A stretch of DNA of 64,000 nt from Diaporthe sp. PMI_573 (lineage: Eukaryota; Ascomycota; Sordariomycetes; Diaporthales; Diaporthaceae). Of this stretch, positions 23,451-34,200 are shown piece after piece. The translations under genes were made by a program, and so were the position numbers. The stretch is from NCBI GenBank assembly GCA_021399435.1, contig JAJTUP010000147.1:22468-86467 (forward strand), given 5' to 3'. Position 1 is the stretch's first letter. The number at the start of each line of letters is the position of its first letter. The notes below the pieces were generated by a model. It made no database searches, had not been told where the DNA came from, and worked only from the letters and a program-made list of their open reading frames with translations.

Positions 23451-24494
23451 ATGACAATGGCGACACCAGATCACCCATTCTACGTACCCGGACTAGATAT
23501 TCCGCGTTTCTTGTTTCGTGGATTCAACAAGTACTCGGGGGGTGGTTTCCCAGGACAGAACACTACCGACGGGATTGTTCCACTTGGATTTCTTCAAGGA
23601 TGCGATCAAAAGATGGAAATCGACGGTAAAATGAAGCCAGAGTTGGTGAAAGCCCGGGTGAGGATCCATTGTTGCCAGCACACCTATTACCCAACGCCAT
23701 TCAGCTCATGGACGCATGATTGGAGGACCGCTCTCGGTTTTGCCCGCAATCGGCAGTCCACTAAAGATCCGAGCAAATGGCAGTATTTGGAGGATGGTGA
23801 TGAAGGTTATATCGCGGTCCTCGACACCTCGGCCCTTGGTGATGAGAGAACGCTGCGGAACCGGATTTTCCACGTGCCACAATTCGACGTCCCTCACCTC
23901 CACATAACGTGTGAATGGCTCATATGGGGTCCCGTGTCTGGCCCGGCATATCGCTGCGTGCCATTTTCCGCAATCAGAGGCGCCGTCGGCTGCAGGAAAT
24001 GGCCACGCCATATTCCCAGGAAGCAATCAGAGCGCTACCTGCTCCCCACAGACATGCGCCAGGGCATGTTAGTTGCTGGGTGCTTCCAACGAAAAGACGA
24101 CACCAGCGCCGACGTGATGCTGGCCGTCGCGGCTGCCGAGCTGGCCCCCAGGTTTTGGGGGAGGGAGCAGTACGTCTCGCCTAGGGGAGATCCCGAGACA
24201 GCCCTGGACACCGAGCCGCTCTGGCCCCGGGACGTGCTGAAGAAGCTTCTTGATCTCATCGCCCTATGCAAACCGGTGCTGTCAGGCCTCCCCCTAGTAC
24301 AAGGCAACACAGCCCTCGAGGGGTTCCCACGCGTGAACCTCATGTATGACCTGTTGTCGGACGCAGCGGCCCGTTGGAGAGACAACAATTCGGGTGCAAC
24401 CTGGGCTCCCGTGAACTGGAGACTCATTTTGAGGGAAAGTCTTGAGTTGGGTGAAAGTCTGTGTGAGCGCTGTCTCAACGAAGAAAACCTGTGA
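23451..24494 (+). CDS. DUF7587-type protein with ADP-ribosyltransferase-like motifs
   Basis: Single exon, 347 residues, not secreted. Residues about 15-175 match what I know of the fungal DUF7587 family: RFLFRGF near the N-terminus, then PFSSWTHDWRTALGFA, then IAVLDTSAL, then CEWLIWGPV. Read as a set these are an Arg, a S-x-S/T block after a beta strand and a downstream E-x-L-x-x-G block. That is the order of the R-S-E active-site motifs in ADP-ribosyltransferase folds; the assignment is inference. The last 170 residues are helical and unrecognised. It lies head-to-tail with nothing and convergent with a bZIP gene about 285 bp away. Role unknown; related proteins expand in accessory fungal gene sets. 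Confidence 0.6.
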   Translation: MTMATPDHPFYVPGLDIPRFLFRGFNKYSGGGFPGQNTTDGIVPLGFLQGCDQKMEIDGKMKPELVKARVRIHCCQHTYYPTPFSSWTHDWRTALGFARNRQSTKDPSKWQYLEDGDEGYIAVLDTSALGDERTLRNRIFHVPQFDVPHLHITCEWLIWGPVSGPAYRCVPFSAIRGAVGCRKWPRHIPRKQSERYLLPTDMRQGMLVAGCFQRKDDTSADVMLAVAAAELAPRFWGREQYVSPRGDPETALDTEPLWPRDVLKKLLDLIALCKPVLSGLPLVQGNTALEGFPRVNLMYDLLSDAAARWRDNNSGATWAPVNWRLILRESLELGESLCERCLNEENL

Positions 24495-24779
24495 GCCAAC
24501 GAGGACCACTCCGCTCTCTCAGTGTCACTCCTGTCCTACTGCTACACCGTATCGGCGTGGAAGAGGAGGAGACAGGGGAAACAAGGAGCCCAGGGATACC
24601 CAGTCACCAGGTCATCAGCGGTCTCAAGTGCCACCGTGCATATTCCCAAACACCTGCTTCTTGGAAGACCAGCAGCTGTTGTCTATATCCCATATCTAGA
24701 TTTATCTTCAACGACCACCCCGCGGACGCCACACTCCATTTAATCTCCTCGGCTTCTAAGACAACCAATTAATGACGCG

Positions 24780-25904
24780 TCAACGTCTTGACTGCAGAGA
24801 TTGCGAGCTGGAAGTAGGGGAGCCGCCGGCCGATCCGCCTTCGCCGGAGCCAATGCACCAAGCCGTCAAAGATCTGGCCGACTTCTTCAAGTAGTCCTGT
24901 ATAAGCCGGTCGCCGCAATTACCATGCATCAGGATCTCGCTCTTGAGCGCAAACACGTCCGCCTGCAGGCTCCTGAGGGTCATCGACAGCTGCTCGTGCC
25001 TCGATGACTCTTCCCTCTCCGTGGCCTCGAGCTCTGCAACCGCCGCCTTTGTTTTGATGCGGCACTTGTTGGCGGCTTTTCTGTTCCGAGCGCGCTGCTC
25101 GGACCGTGCTGTCTCTGGGGTGGGAGATTGTTTCGTTCGACGCTTCTCGCTGCTTGAACTGGCCTTCCTCGAGCTTCTTGATTGTCGTGGGGTTGTCTGC
25201 GCATCTGTCTCCGGCAGGTCAAAGCTCGCGTGGGGGGTAAATAGCATGGGGCTTGTCGCAGGATCGGAATACATCATAGCAACGGTCAGTGCTGAAGCGT
25301 GGCTTTTGATCCTCGTCTCTTGACAAGGTCCTGGGCCATCGCAATTCTTGTTTTTCCGGGGATGACTGGCTGAATCCGTGCGATTTCCGTGCTGGCGCGC
25401 ATCTGTTGTCGCTTCGGAGATGGATATACTCTCGGGCTTCTGTTTGTGTGTATCCAAGTTACCAGTCTTCAATAGTCTCGAAGAAAATGTTGTTTGATCA
25501 TGGCTTCCAGGACTAGCCCAGGGGCCACCCCACCATGGAATTCCCGAGTTCGTTTGAGTAAAACAGCTGGCGTCGAATTGCCAGCCATTGGATGCTGTAG
25601 GGTCGACCCCATCGGAGGAGGTGAACGGGGCGGTGATGTAATGCGTAGGAATCGGCGCCGAGTGTACGTTCCCCACGAACTGCGATTCTAACCTCGCTGG
25701 TGTTCCACTAGCCCAAGTGTTACCTGGGAAAGATATGTTGTAGTTGCTAGCATTTGTCACTGTTGGTGAGGTACAGATATTTTCGAAAGCATCACCGTAT
25801 GGTTCAACTGGTACCACACCGATTTCCTCGCTGTGGAAGTCGCTCGAGTATAATTCACAAGGTTGAACTTCAGTCGTGCTATTGCGTGTGTTCAGTGAGC
25901 CCAT
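24780..25904 (-). CDS. bZIP transcription factor (ATF/CREB-like)
   Basis: Single exon, 374 residues. The basic region is at about 272-290 (RARNRKAANKCRIKTKAAV), with the invariant N-x(7)-R spacing in NRKAANKCR. A leucine zipper follows at about 291-325 (heptad hydrophobics L, M, L, L, V, L). After the zipper comes HGNCGDRLIQDYLK, like the H-x-x-C-D...I-x-x-Y ending of fungal Atf/Aft-type factors. The first 260 residues are Ser/Thr/Pro/Gln-rich and disordered, a typical activation region. No stress-kinase docking motif can be assigned. Target genes are unknown. Confidence 0.85.
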   Translation of the reverse strand: MGSLNTRNSTTEVQPCELYSSDFHSEEIGVVPVEPYGDAFENICTSPTVTNASNYNISFPGNTWASGTPARLESQFVGNVHSAPIPTHYITAPFTSSDGVDPTASNGWQFDASCFTQTNSGIPWWGGPWASPGSHDQTTFSSRLLKTGNLDTHKQKPESISISEATTDARQHGNRTDSASHPRKNKNCDGPGPCQETRIKSHASALTVAMMYSDPATSPMLFTPHASFDLPETDAQTTPRQSRSSRKASSSSEKRRTKQSPTPETARSEQRARNRKAANKCRIKTKAAVAELEATEREESSRHEQLSMTLRSLQADVFALKSEILMHGNCGDRLIQDYLKKSARSLTAWCIGSGEGGSAGGSPTSSSQSLQSRR

Positions 25905-27836
25905 CGTTGGGTGATTTCGTGTTGTGAATTGTACGAGGGATCTATCAGGCCGTCAGATAGATCTCTTCGATAACTGCTGTTGTTAGGCTTTAAGTGACTA
26001 ATGCTGGCGTATACAAGATTGGATGCTTGATGTGCTTCAGGCAAAGAAGGAGGAACATCACAAATGCCCTGTACAAGATGTGTGTGGCATTGATATGACA
26101 CTCGAGGTAGTAGCATTCCAACCTATGTACACACTATGTACCCTGTGCATTGGTTTTTACCGGAAGGTCGATTTGAATCATGCATGCCATGGTTACACTG
26201 CAAGAACTCTCATCCTTCCAAATCCTTGGAGCCCAAAGCAGTGCCGGTGGCCAAGAATGGCCAACTGCCTCTGCGATACAACACAAAAGGACGCAATCCG
26301 ATGGCACAGATGGTTTGCCAAGAACGAGGGGCAAGATAGAGCTGCTTCAAGGCAGGGTTCTGCACCAATTGGCATCAGCAGGGACGTGTACCTCACTAGG
26401 ATCATGAGCGAGACTGCCGACCAGAGGAATCCAATTAATGCCCTGTAAGACTTGCAAGGCGCAGCATAATATAAAATATGGTTTGAAACGATGGCCAGCG
26501 ATAGGTCAAGCTCAAGAAAGCGAGACCGGAGCCGCGGAAAAAAACGCCAATGTCCGCTGGGCCTCAGAGCTGAGGAGCTATATTAAGTTATTCCGGTGTG
26601 GCTCATTCTAGCTGGGGACGAGGCACACCGGACGCTGCTCTAGGAGGAACACGTAGTAGGTTGGCTTCTACCAGGGTAGCATGGGTCCTGTCTGAGATCC
26701 TGAGATCTTGCAATGCTCACTGCTCGACATCGGTGGCGAATATAAGAGGAATGTAGATCCGTCACCAGTGACCTCGATCCTGAAGGCTGTTCTAGTATCC
26801 GACTGTACTGCAGGAACAAGAGACAGCTTTCTCGAAGAGTCGCATGGAGGCACAAAGCGACCGTGGAGAATAAGAGCAGGGCCTACCAAACCCTGCTCGG
26901 CTGAAAAGGCTCCGTGACCTCTAATTGGGTAAATATGAGGTGGCAGGTCGGATATCTCGGGCCCTCCGAAGCGGTGCCTTTGTTTCTCCGCATGGCTGTC
27001 TGTCACGAAGGTCCGGCGGCATACTGGATTCGGTTTGGACACGTTGAGAAGTGCAGCCCAAAGGGAGTAAAGGGCATTTGATAAACTGATGATGACCTAT
27101 TCAATTCCATGAATTTTTATTGGTTCATGCATACATGGATGAATAGATGTGTGCTATTACAGACTGTCCACGCCCGAGCTCTCGCGTTCGTTCGAACCAC
27201 GGACCGTGAAGGACCCTGGCATCGTTGCTGGACGTCCGATGCCACTTGTTGACCACACCAATATGCCGCACTCAGCAGTGTGGCGCACAGTCATTGTAGA
27301 CGTCTTGCGGTCATGCAGGGGTCCACTAATGCATCCGGGAGTTGTTTTTGGGCACCTGGGTGGTTCCTGATACAGACCGCCGGGGGAAGATCGTTGCTAT
27401 TTATAGTTCTCTTTGTCAATGTTTCGTTCTTGTTGCTGTAGCCATCTGCCGTCTTGGCTACAATTAAATTGTATTGCCTAGTTGTGTTGGTGATGGTGTA
27501 CCGTAGTTGGGCACCCTGGCCTTGGGTGAAATGTCCTGATAATGTTGATCATTTGTTTGATCAAAGCAAACAGTGATATGTTCAAGTTGTGTCTCGAGCC
27601 AAATGTGACTAGCATTGGACTTGCAGTGTGTTCTCTCGAGTCACGACTCAACGGCCAGAATCGAAAAGCTTGAGCTTAAATATTCCATCTGCCGGGAGAC
27701 CGCCATAGTCGACGGAAAGCCATATTTGGGTCGCAGGGTGTCTCTCGCATTATCAACCCACTTTGGAAGGACAGAAGCCTGGCAGCCGAGCCGAGATATC
27801 AATAAACCCTACCGTTTCCTGCAAATTGAAAAATCC
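25905..27836. other. Intergenic region upstream of the bZIP gene
   Basis: Nearly 2 kb without a recognised gene. A 124-codon frame on the minus strand (27042-26668) opens with GTG, lacks a useful ATG and shows no domain, so I do not call it. Confidence 0.4.
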
Positions 27837-28196
27837 ATGCGACCAAACAATCAAGACGACAATCATAAAATGGCACTAGTCTTCTTATTGCGACGAAGCG
27901 ATCATGAGTCTCTAGAACACGATGGCATTTATCAGTTCGGTTCACTTTCTCCCCCAAGACCTGTGAGTCATATGAGCGTCCAATGCCCTGGCTTGTGGAG
28001 TTCAAACAAGGAATTTTCCCAATTGAATCACGACGATGTCAGAAGATATACCGCCATGGCGATCATACGGTGGACAGGAAAGGCTAGACAGCATGCTCCC
28101 ACGAACGCAAATGGCCGCATGATTGATACCGCACGCCTTCCTGTTTACGTAACTCATGATGTGGTCTACTGCATACCTAGTACGGAATTGTTTTGA
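27837..28196 (+). CDS. Hypothetical protein, unrecognised
   Basis: The reading frame is open from about 27618 (193 codons) but the first ATG is at 27837, leaving 119 residues. An AG at the left edge of the open frame (TTGCAG just before 27627) could be a splice acceptor from an unseen exon. No signal peptide, transmembrane segment or domain is seen; composition is mildly basic and His/Arg/Ser-rich. It may be a short accessory gene or a chance frame. Confidence 0.22.
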   Translation: MRPNNQDDNHKMALVFLLRRSDHESLEHDGIYQFGSLSPPRPVSHMSVQCPGLWSSNKEFSQLNHDDVRRYTAMAIIRWTGKARQHAPTNANGRMIDTARLPVYVTHDVVYCIPSTELF

Positions 28197-28859
28197 TTTT
28201 ATTCAACCAATACGGCAATCTGGATAGGTGCTACGGAGATAGAGCCCCACCCCTTTCACTTGCTGTCAAACAATCTGCCGTTAGGATGGAGGCGATTCCC
28301 AGCTGATGCTAGAACCAGTCAGTTCAAATCCACCATGACGGATTTCCGGGACTAGAGCGGTGACTCAGTCTCAGGAGTGGAGCAGAGACGCAGCCATGAG
28401 TAGCAGTATCAGGCACGCAGGCATTCTACTTGCAAAGAGGGAGTAATTAAGTGGCTTTTTTCCGCCGTGGTCTAACGATGCTTTGCGTGGGACGCCCGCC
28501 GGACTGGGGCAGGACGATCGCCGTCTAGTTAGTGCAAGCAGAGCTCCGCGCGTAGCTCCAGACCGAAAACTCTATGGGCAGGTACTTCCGGAGAGGCGCC
28601 CTCCAAACGGCAGATTCCGCTGATCGCCAGCAAATTTTCCCAGGCGGCTTCCCCAACGAGAGACCCAAGCCAGCGCGGGAGCCTTTCCAAGCTTCCGGAT
28701 GCAGGGGCAGATAAGCCATCCCCGAGGACTCATCGAACATCCGCCAAGCTGAGGGAATTTCTCGAGTCTCAACGCCGTTGTTTGCCCTGGATTTTTCTCC
28801 CTTTTTAAAGACATGACTTGAGAGACACAAAGCTGATACGTGGCCAAGGCACATTTGCG
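28197..28859. other. Promoter region of the carbonic anhydrase gene
   Basis: About 660 bp with no recognised gene. Confidence 0.4.
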
Positions 28860-29759
28860 ATGATAAGAGGACGTGTGTGCTCCCACGTCGCACAGCTCCC
28901 CGGACCAGGCACTCGCTTCCCTTCCTCCATCCCGTCCACAGTGGGGCTTACTCAGAACCTCAACATCAAACCCAACCTCAACGTCAGCCGCTGTTTTCAA
29001 CGTCACTGCAGCTCTCACTCCGGGGCCCGCGGTCGCAACTTCTCGCCTCACCTCGTCTCGCAAACAACCACCAAGCGCCACCTCAGGAGCATCATGTCCG
29101 ACGAACAGATCTCCCGCTACCTGCAGCAGACGCACGACCGTGTGTTCGAGCACAACACCAAGTGGGCGGCCGACAAGAAGGCACAGGACCCGGACTTCTT
29201 CACCAACCTCAGCGCGGGCCAGAAGCCCGAGTACCTGTGGATAGGCTGCAGCGACTCGCGCATCCCCGCCGAGCAGATCACGGGCCTCGAGCCCGGCGAG
29301 GCCTTTGTGCACCGCAACATTGCCAACCTGGTCTGCAACATCGACCTCAACGTCGCCTCGGTGCTCAACTACGCCGTCGAGCACCTCGAGGTCAAGCACA
29401 TCGTTGTCTGCGGCCACTACGGCTGCGGCGGCGTCAAGGCCGCCATGACCCCAAAGGACCTCGGCATTCTCAACCCCTGGCTTAGGAACATCAGGGACGT
29501 CTACCGCCTTCACGAGCAGGAGCTCGACGCTATCGCCGACGAGTCCGCGCGCTACGACCGCCTCGTCGAGCTCAATGTGATCGAGCAGTGCCGCAACGTC
29601 GTCAAGTCCGCCGCCGTCCAGAAGTCCTACGCCAAGAACCACTTCCCCATCGTCCACGGCTGGGTCTTTGGCTTCAACGACGGCCTGCTCAAGGACCTCA
29701 ACTTTGACTTCGCCACTACCCTGGCCGACATCCAGAAGATCTACAAGCTTGCGGAATGA
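28860..29759 (+). CDS. Beta-carbonic anhydrase with N-terminal mitochondrial leader
   Basis: Zinc enzyme interconverting CO2 and bicarbonate (Nce103/CanB family), supplying bicarbonate for carboxylases and CO2 sensing. Single exon, 299 residues from the ATG at 28860. Zinc ligands are C130 and D132 (in CSDSR), H186 and C189 (in CGHYGCGG). The typical TGLEPGEAFVHRNIANLV and ELNVIEQCRNV helices follow. Residues 1-78 are Arg/Ser/His-rich with almost no acids, as in a mitochondrial presequence. A second in-frame ATG at 29094 (MSDEQISRYLQQ) gives a 221-residue protein matching the usual cytosolic length. The gene could therefore make both forms by alternative transcription or translation start. Confidence 0.93.
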   Translation: MIRGRVCSHVAQLPGPGTRFPSSIPSTVGLTQNLNIKPNLNVSRCFQRHCSSHSGARGRNFSPHLVSQTTTKRHLRSIMSDEQISRYLQQTHDRVFEHNTKWAADKKAQDPDFFTNLSAGQKPEYLWIGCSDSRIPAEQITGLEPGEAFVHRNIANLVCNIDLNVASVLNYAVEHLEVKHIVVCGHYGCGGVKAAMTPKDLGILNPWLRNIRDVYRLHEQELDAIADESARYDRLVELNVIEQCRNVVKSAAVQKSYAKNHFPIVHGWVFGFNDGLLKDLNFDFATTLADIQKIYKLAE

Positions 29760-31287
29760 TGGCTTTAGATGAGACGTGGCTGAAGGCGTTTAGAGGGAGG
29801 TTTTGGCGTTCAGAAGGGCTTGGGGGCTTGCTCGTGGGTACGGTTGGCATGGATGCCTGCCAGGGCGAAGTGGTATGCATCATTTGGAGTAGGAGAGGGA
29901 AGTCGTTCTGAAATGGGCATAGGTGATGCACCTTGGTACCAATGTTTCAGCATAACACACAGCGACACGCCCTTTCACGGGAAAATGAGAGCCAAAATAC
30001 CACAACATTTGTTCTAACCACTCAAAAGTGAGCACCGGTCCAGCGTGTCCCTGGATCGAGTATCCAGCAATGCTGTAGAAAAAGCTTCTAGTCGCACAGT
30101 ATCCTCATTGTATCCCACAGTGCTGCACGCGGTCATCCAGTGATCACAAGCGAGTATTACCAAGCATAGCATCCCGGCTGACGGCACCCCGACTACCTGA
30201 AGCTGGTCGCCTCGAAACGAATCCATGGGCTAATCCACTCATTTGATGTAATCAGATATTTGGTAGCTCGAGGTGTAATAGGCCCCAACCAGAAACCACC
30301 GTGTCTTCAGTGACGATGTCATTCACGATTAGTAGCTACGGTCAAATGTGAATCCGGCACGTGCTGACTGCCTTCGGCTTCGGCTCTGATACTGCTAACA
30401 AAACTCGTCCGACATTATGGGCAAAGTCGAGTAACTTACTATCAAAAGTGTTTAGGCATTTACCACTGTATGAAGGGACCGCCTACATACTGCTTAAGAA
30501 GCGTACATATACGGATTAAAAAAAGACGAAACCACTTACTATCGAAAGCCCATTGACCCTCGAGATGTCCCTCTCTTGCATTTCCACAGCATGCTTTTCA
30601 GGAGGAAAAGCCAGAGGTGGCAATTTCGCATCCCGAAGCTAGCCATAACAGGCGCAATCGTTGAAAGACCCCATGGTTAGTTCGCTCTTCAATGGCCCAG
30701 ATTCTTTCATGGGCGGTTGGACTCTTCCACACTTCGTACATTGCAGTCAATCATCAACTTAGGACAGTTCCCGTTTCATCACGCTCATAGGTCCGAACAT
30801 TCTCCCTTTATTTGACGTATGAGATGCATTGTTTCCTCTCTCATACACTAATTAGTCCATTTACAGCATCTCATCCAAGACTCTAATCGTCCAACAATAC
30901 ACATTGTCCCAGGACAATCAATATGGATATTTGCTGGGGACTTTCGTCTCGGTACTTTTGGCTACCTATTGTACGCTTCAGTGTCTCATTTATGGTCAAA
31001 TCTCACGAGGAATCTATAAATTTGAGAGCAGAACTTGTCTAGGGACAGGAAAATTGACCTCACCACCATCCACAACTACCTCCGCACTTGATACCACTAA
31101 GCCTTTCCCACAGACAGCAAAGACGAGCAAGTTCCTGGTGAACTTCTTGTTGAAGTTGTAAAATCTTTGGGTGAGTATCATAATCTGTAAACTCTACAGG
31201 CAGAGTCTCGGTACAAGTGCATTACGAGTTGGTAAGGAAATACGAGGTACTCAACAAGTTGTCCCCTTGAGACTTTAGACAGCTACC
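29760..31287. other. Intergenic with a possible HET-family relic
   Basis: 1.5 kb with no intact gene. At 30467-30536 the sequence resembles the region around the stop codon and 3' flank of the HET gene (16275-16336). Confidence 0.4.
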
Positions 31288-34200
31288 ATGGCTCAGCAAC
31301 TTCCTAACAATAATCCTGTCTTCAGGAGGCCCGCCAACCTTGATATTATCCAGGATGCCGCGCTTCCATCTGCGAGTGTACTCCTATCAGGATATGCGAA
31401 CTTGCGATGTTGCAGATACGCCGTCTGCATCAACGAAAGTGGCCAGACAGGTGTGTTGCCCGAAGAAAAGGATTACCACGTCCAATACTTTGGAAATGTG
31501 GAGAAGCTCGGGACTGAGGAAAACTACCATTTTCACCCTATTGCGTTCGACGAGTTCATCCGACAAATCCGTTTCGAATGCGGTGCAGCTTCGGCGCGGC
31601 AATTAACCGTCTGGGCCACATCTAACCTCAGCACACCGGCTACGCGCATTTCGTCAGATGAGCACATTCTGGATGTCATACGCCATCACGATGAAGTATT
31701 CCGCAATGACCCATTTAATCATGTGATTTTGTACTTCTTTGTCGAATTCAACAGGCGTTCCGGCACCATTCCGTCGCGGAGCAGTCGTGAATGCATTGCG
31801 CAGCCAAATCTCCTGGATCGAATAGACCCCTACGTCGCCGCAGGGGGTGTCTCGCCTACACACGTTCCTGACACTCGTACTACTGGGCTTGGTTTGAACC
31901 GCGACAACGACGCTGTTGACCCTCCTATGGTAACCCCAGTCTCGCCGAAGAGATCAAACACCTTGGAGAGCGGAAAGAAGGCCGTCAACAAACTCACGAT
32001 TGCTGTCAAAAGCGCTGCGGGGACAGTCAAAGACCTTGTATCTCCTCGGGGAGTTCCCGAACAGCATACTGTGCTCACAGAGCTGGCCTCGGGGATAGAG
32101 GAGGAGGACTACCTGACCAGTCTGCTGCCCAGGTCCAGTGGGAGCCCGGAGCACCAAGCTGACATCGACAATTATCAGGCACAACTGTTTGAGCGGTTCG
32201 CACGGTTCTTTCCCCACATCGACCCCGGCCAACGCGATAACAAACGATCCATTCACTTCCGCAATACTGCTCTCGCAGTGACTCCCCATCAGTTTTGTCG
32301 AGCCATGGAGATACTGTTTCAAGATCATACGACAGGTATCGCCGGCGGTTTTCTTGCCTCAGAAATGGGATCGGGAAAGTCCTACATCATCATATGCTGT
32401 GCAGTCATCCGTGCGCTCCTATTTGAGAGCAGGAGGCGAGTGGAACGGGAATGGGAAGTGGTCGAGACGCGCGCAAGGTCATCAAAGAAAGGTTCTAGCT
32501 CTCGACATGTGCTTGAGCACCTTCCTCGTGATGCCCCCAGGGGCCAAGGGCTGACATGCCCCACGCAGAGGTATCGGGGAAATGATGTAACGTGCTTTTG
32601 TTGCCCCGATGGTGCCACGCGCAATCATATTTCAGAACTGAAGCCCGGTGCTGCGCTCATTCACGTTCCCAGCGCCGCAATGCCCGGCTGGATTGACATC
32701 CTCGAGGGCGCCATCTTCAGCAAAATCGCCTACAATGTCACTGTCTTGTATGCCGGCACAATCACCTCCTCAAGACTCCAGCCTAGTCCCGACTTCTTGG
32801 GCGGAACGCGCTTCAACCGCTGGACAATGGGTGCTGTGCTGCCTGAGGGTCACCCTGGCGGGCTGATCACGAACACGCAAGAACTCGACTGGGTTGCCCA
32901 GCCTGCTCCCCTGTCAGACGGTTCGATGGCGATAGAGACGTATATCGTCGTGACCCCACACAACAGCACGAAACTCCGTGAACTTTACAGCTGGCATGTT
33001 CAAGACCTTTCTCCGGCGCCACAGAACTGTCAATTCCCTCGTGAAGGCCTATACGCATTTCCGGTCGGTATCCATTTTATTGATGAAGCACACAAAGTGC
33101 TTGAGGACAACAGCCTGCCTTTGGTGATGGCCAGGGAGCACCGTCATATCCGCGCCACACCGTCGTCGGCGCGGCCTGCCGACATATGGTTTGTGACCGG
33201 TACCCCCTTTGGTGCTCAACTCAGGGACTTGGCTGCTGCGGCGAGTTTTCTAGCCCCAGATCGTGCGGGTGATGCGAAGACTCTGCACACCACGTACGAG
33301 GCGATCAGGCCCGCGATGACTAACACCCCCAGAGCTATGTTCGAGACGCTCTTCGATAAAGTTCTGGGGGGGCCATTGGTGATCAGAGATATTTCAAACA
33401 CACATTTCCTTGGATCACTGGTCTCGGACATTCAGAATGTCCGTCCCCAGTACGTCTCGCGGAACACCCCAGGGAGCCAGCTTCACTCCGTCCGTATGAT
33501 CATCGACACGAAAGTCTCGAAAGGTCCCCGCGATGCTTACTTCGACACGCTCCTGAACCTGAAACAGAACACGGAGCTTTTGTACCTTCTCTCGATGTTT
33601 CCATCTGCTGCTAGGCTTCTGCTAGAGTCGCCAAATCTCGCTTTCACCGACCTAGACACTCGCAGGACAATTCGAAAGGAGAGTAACACGACGGGCGAGT
33701 CGCTTATAAGTCATAAAGACTTTCGATCTTTTGCTGAGAAGCTCACCCGCGGCCCACGAAGCCCAAAACTCCAGCACATCCTTGATGAGCTGGAGCGGAT
33801 GGCCAAAGACAACACGCCCCGGCCGCAGAACTCCAAGGCCGGAACCAGTGCAAACGTTCAGTGTGACAAAACGCTGAAGAAGATGGTCATCATCACTCCC
33901 ACTCTCTTCACGGCAGTGATGTTATACGTGATCCTGGCTCGCTCTCACCCCCGCTCCGGCCCTCTTCTATACCACGAGGACCTGAAGCAGAGCCAGCGGT
34001 CGGACGTGCTGAGGCGGTTCAACAGCCTGCGCAAGCGGGATGGGCCCTCGCGGTGCTTTATCGCTCCTGCGTCGGTTGCTTCGGAGGCCCTCAACCTTCA
34101 GATTGCTAACCGCCTAATCTTGACGAGCCCGCTGCTGAACATTCACCAGGAAAACCAAGCCCTTGCTCGTGTGAACCGTGCCGGTCAATGTTTTGATGTG

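Noticed and set aside
27183..27205. TTCGAACC, a possible tRNA T arm on the minus strand
   Set aside because: No matching anticodon or acceptor stems nearby.
12192..29759. Oxalate decarboxylase and carbonic anhydrase as a linked CO2 pathway
   Set aside because: They are 15 kb apart with unrelated genes between; co-function cannot be claimed from position.
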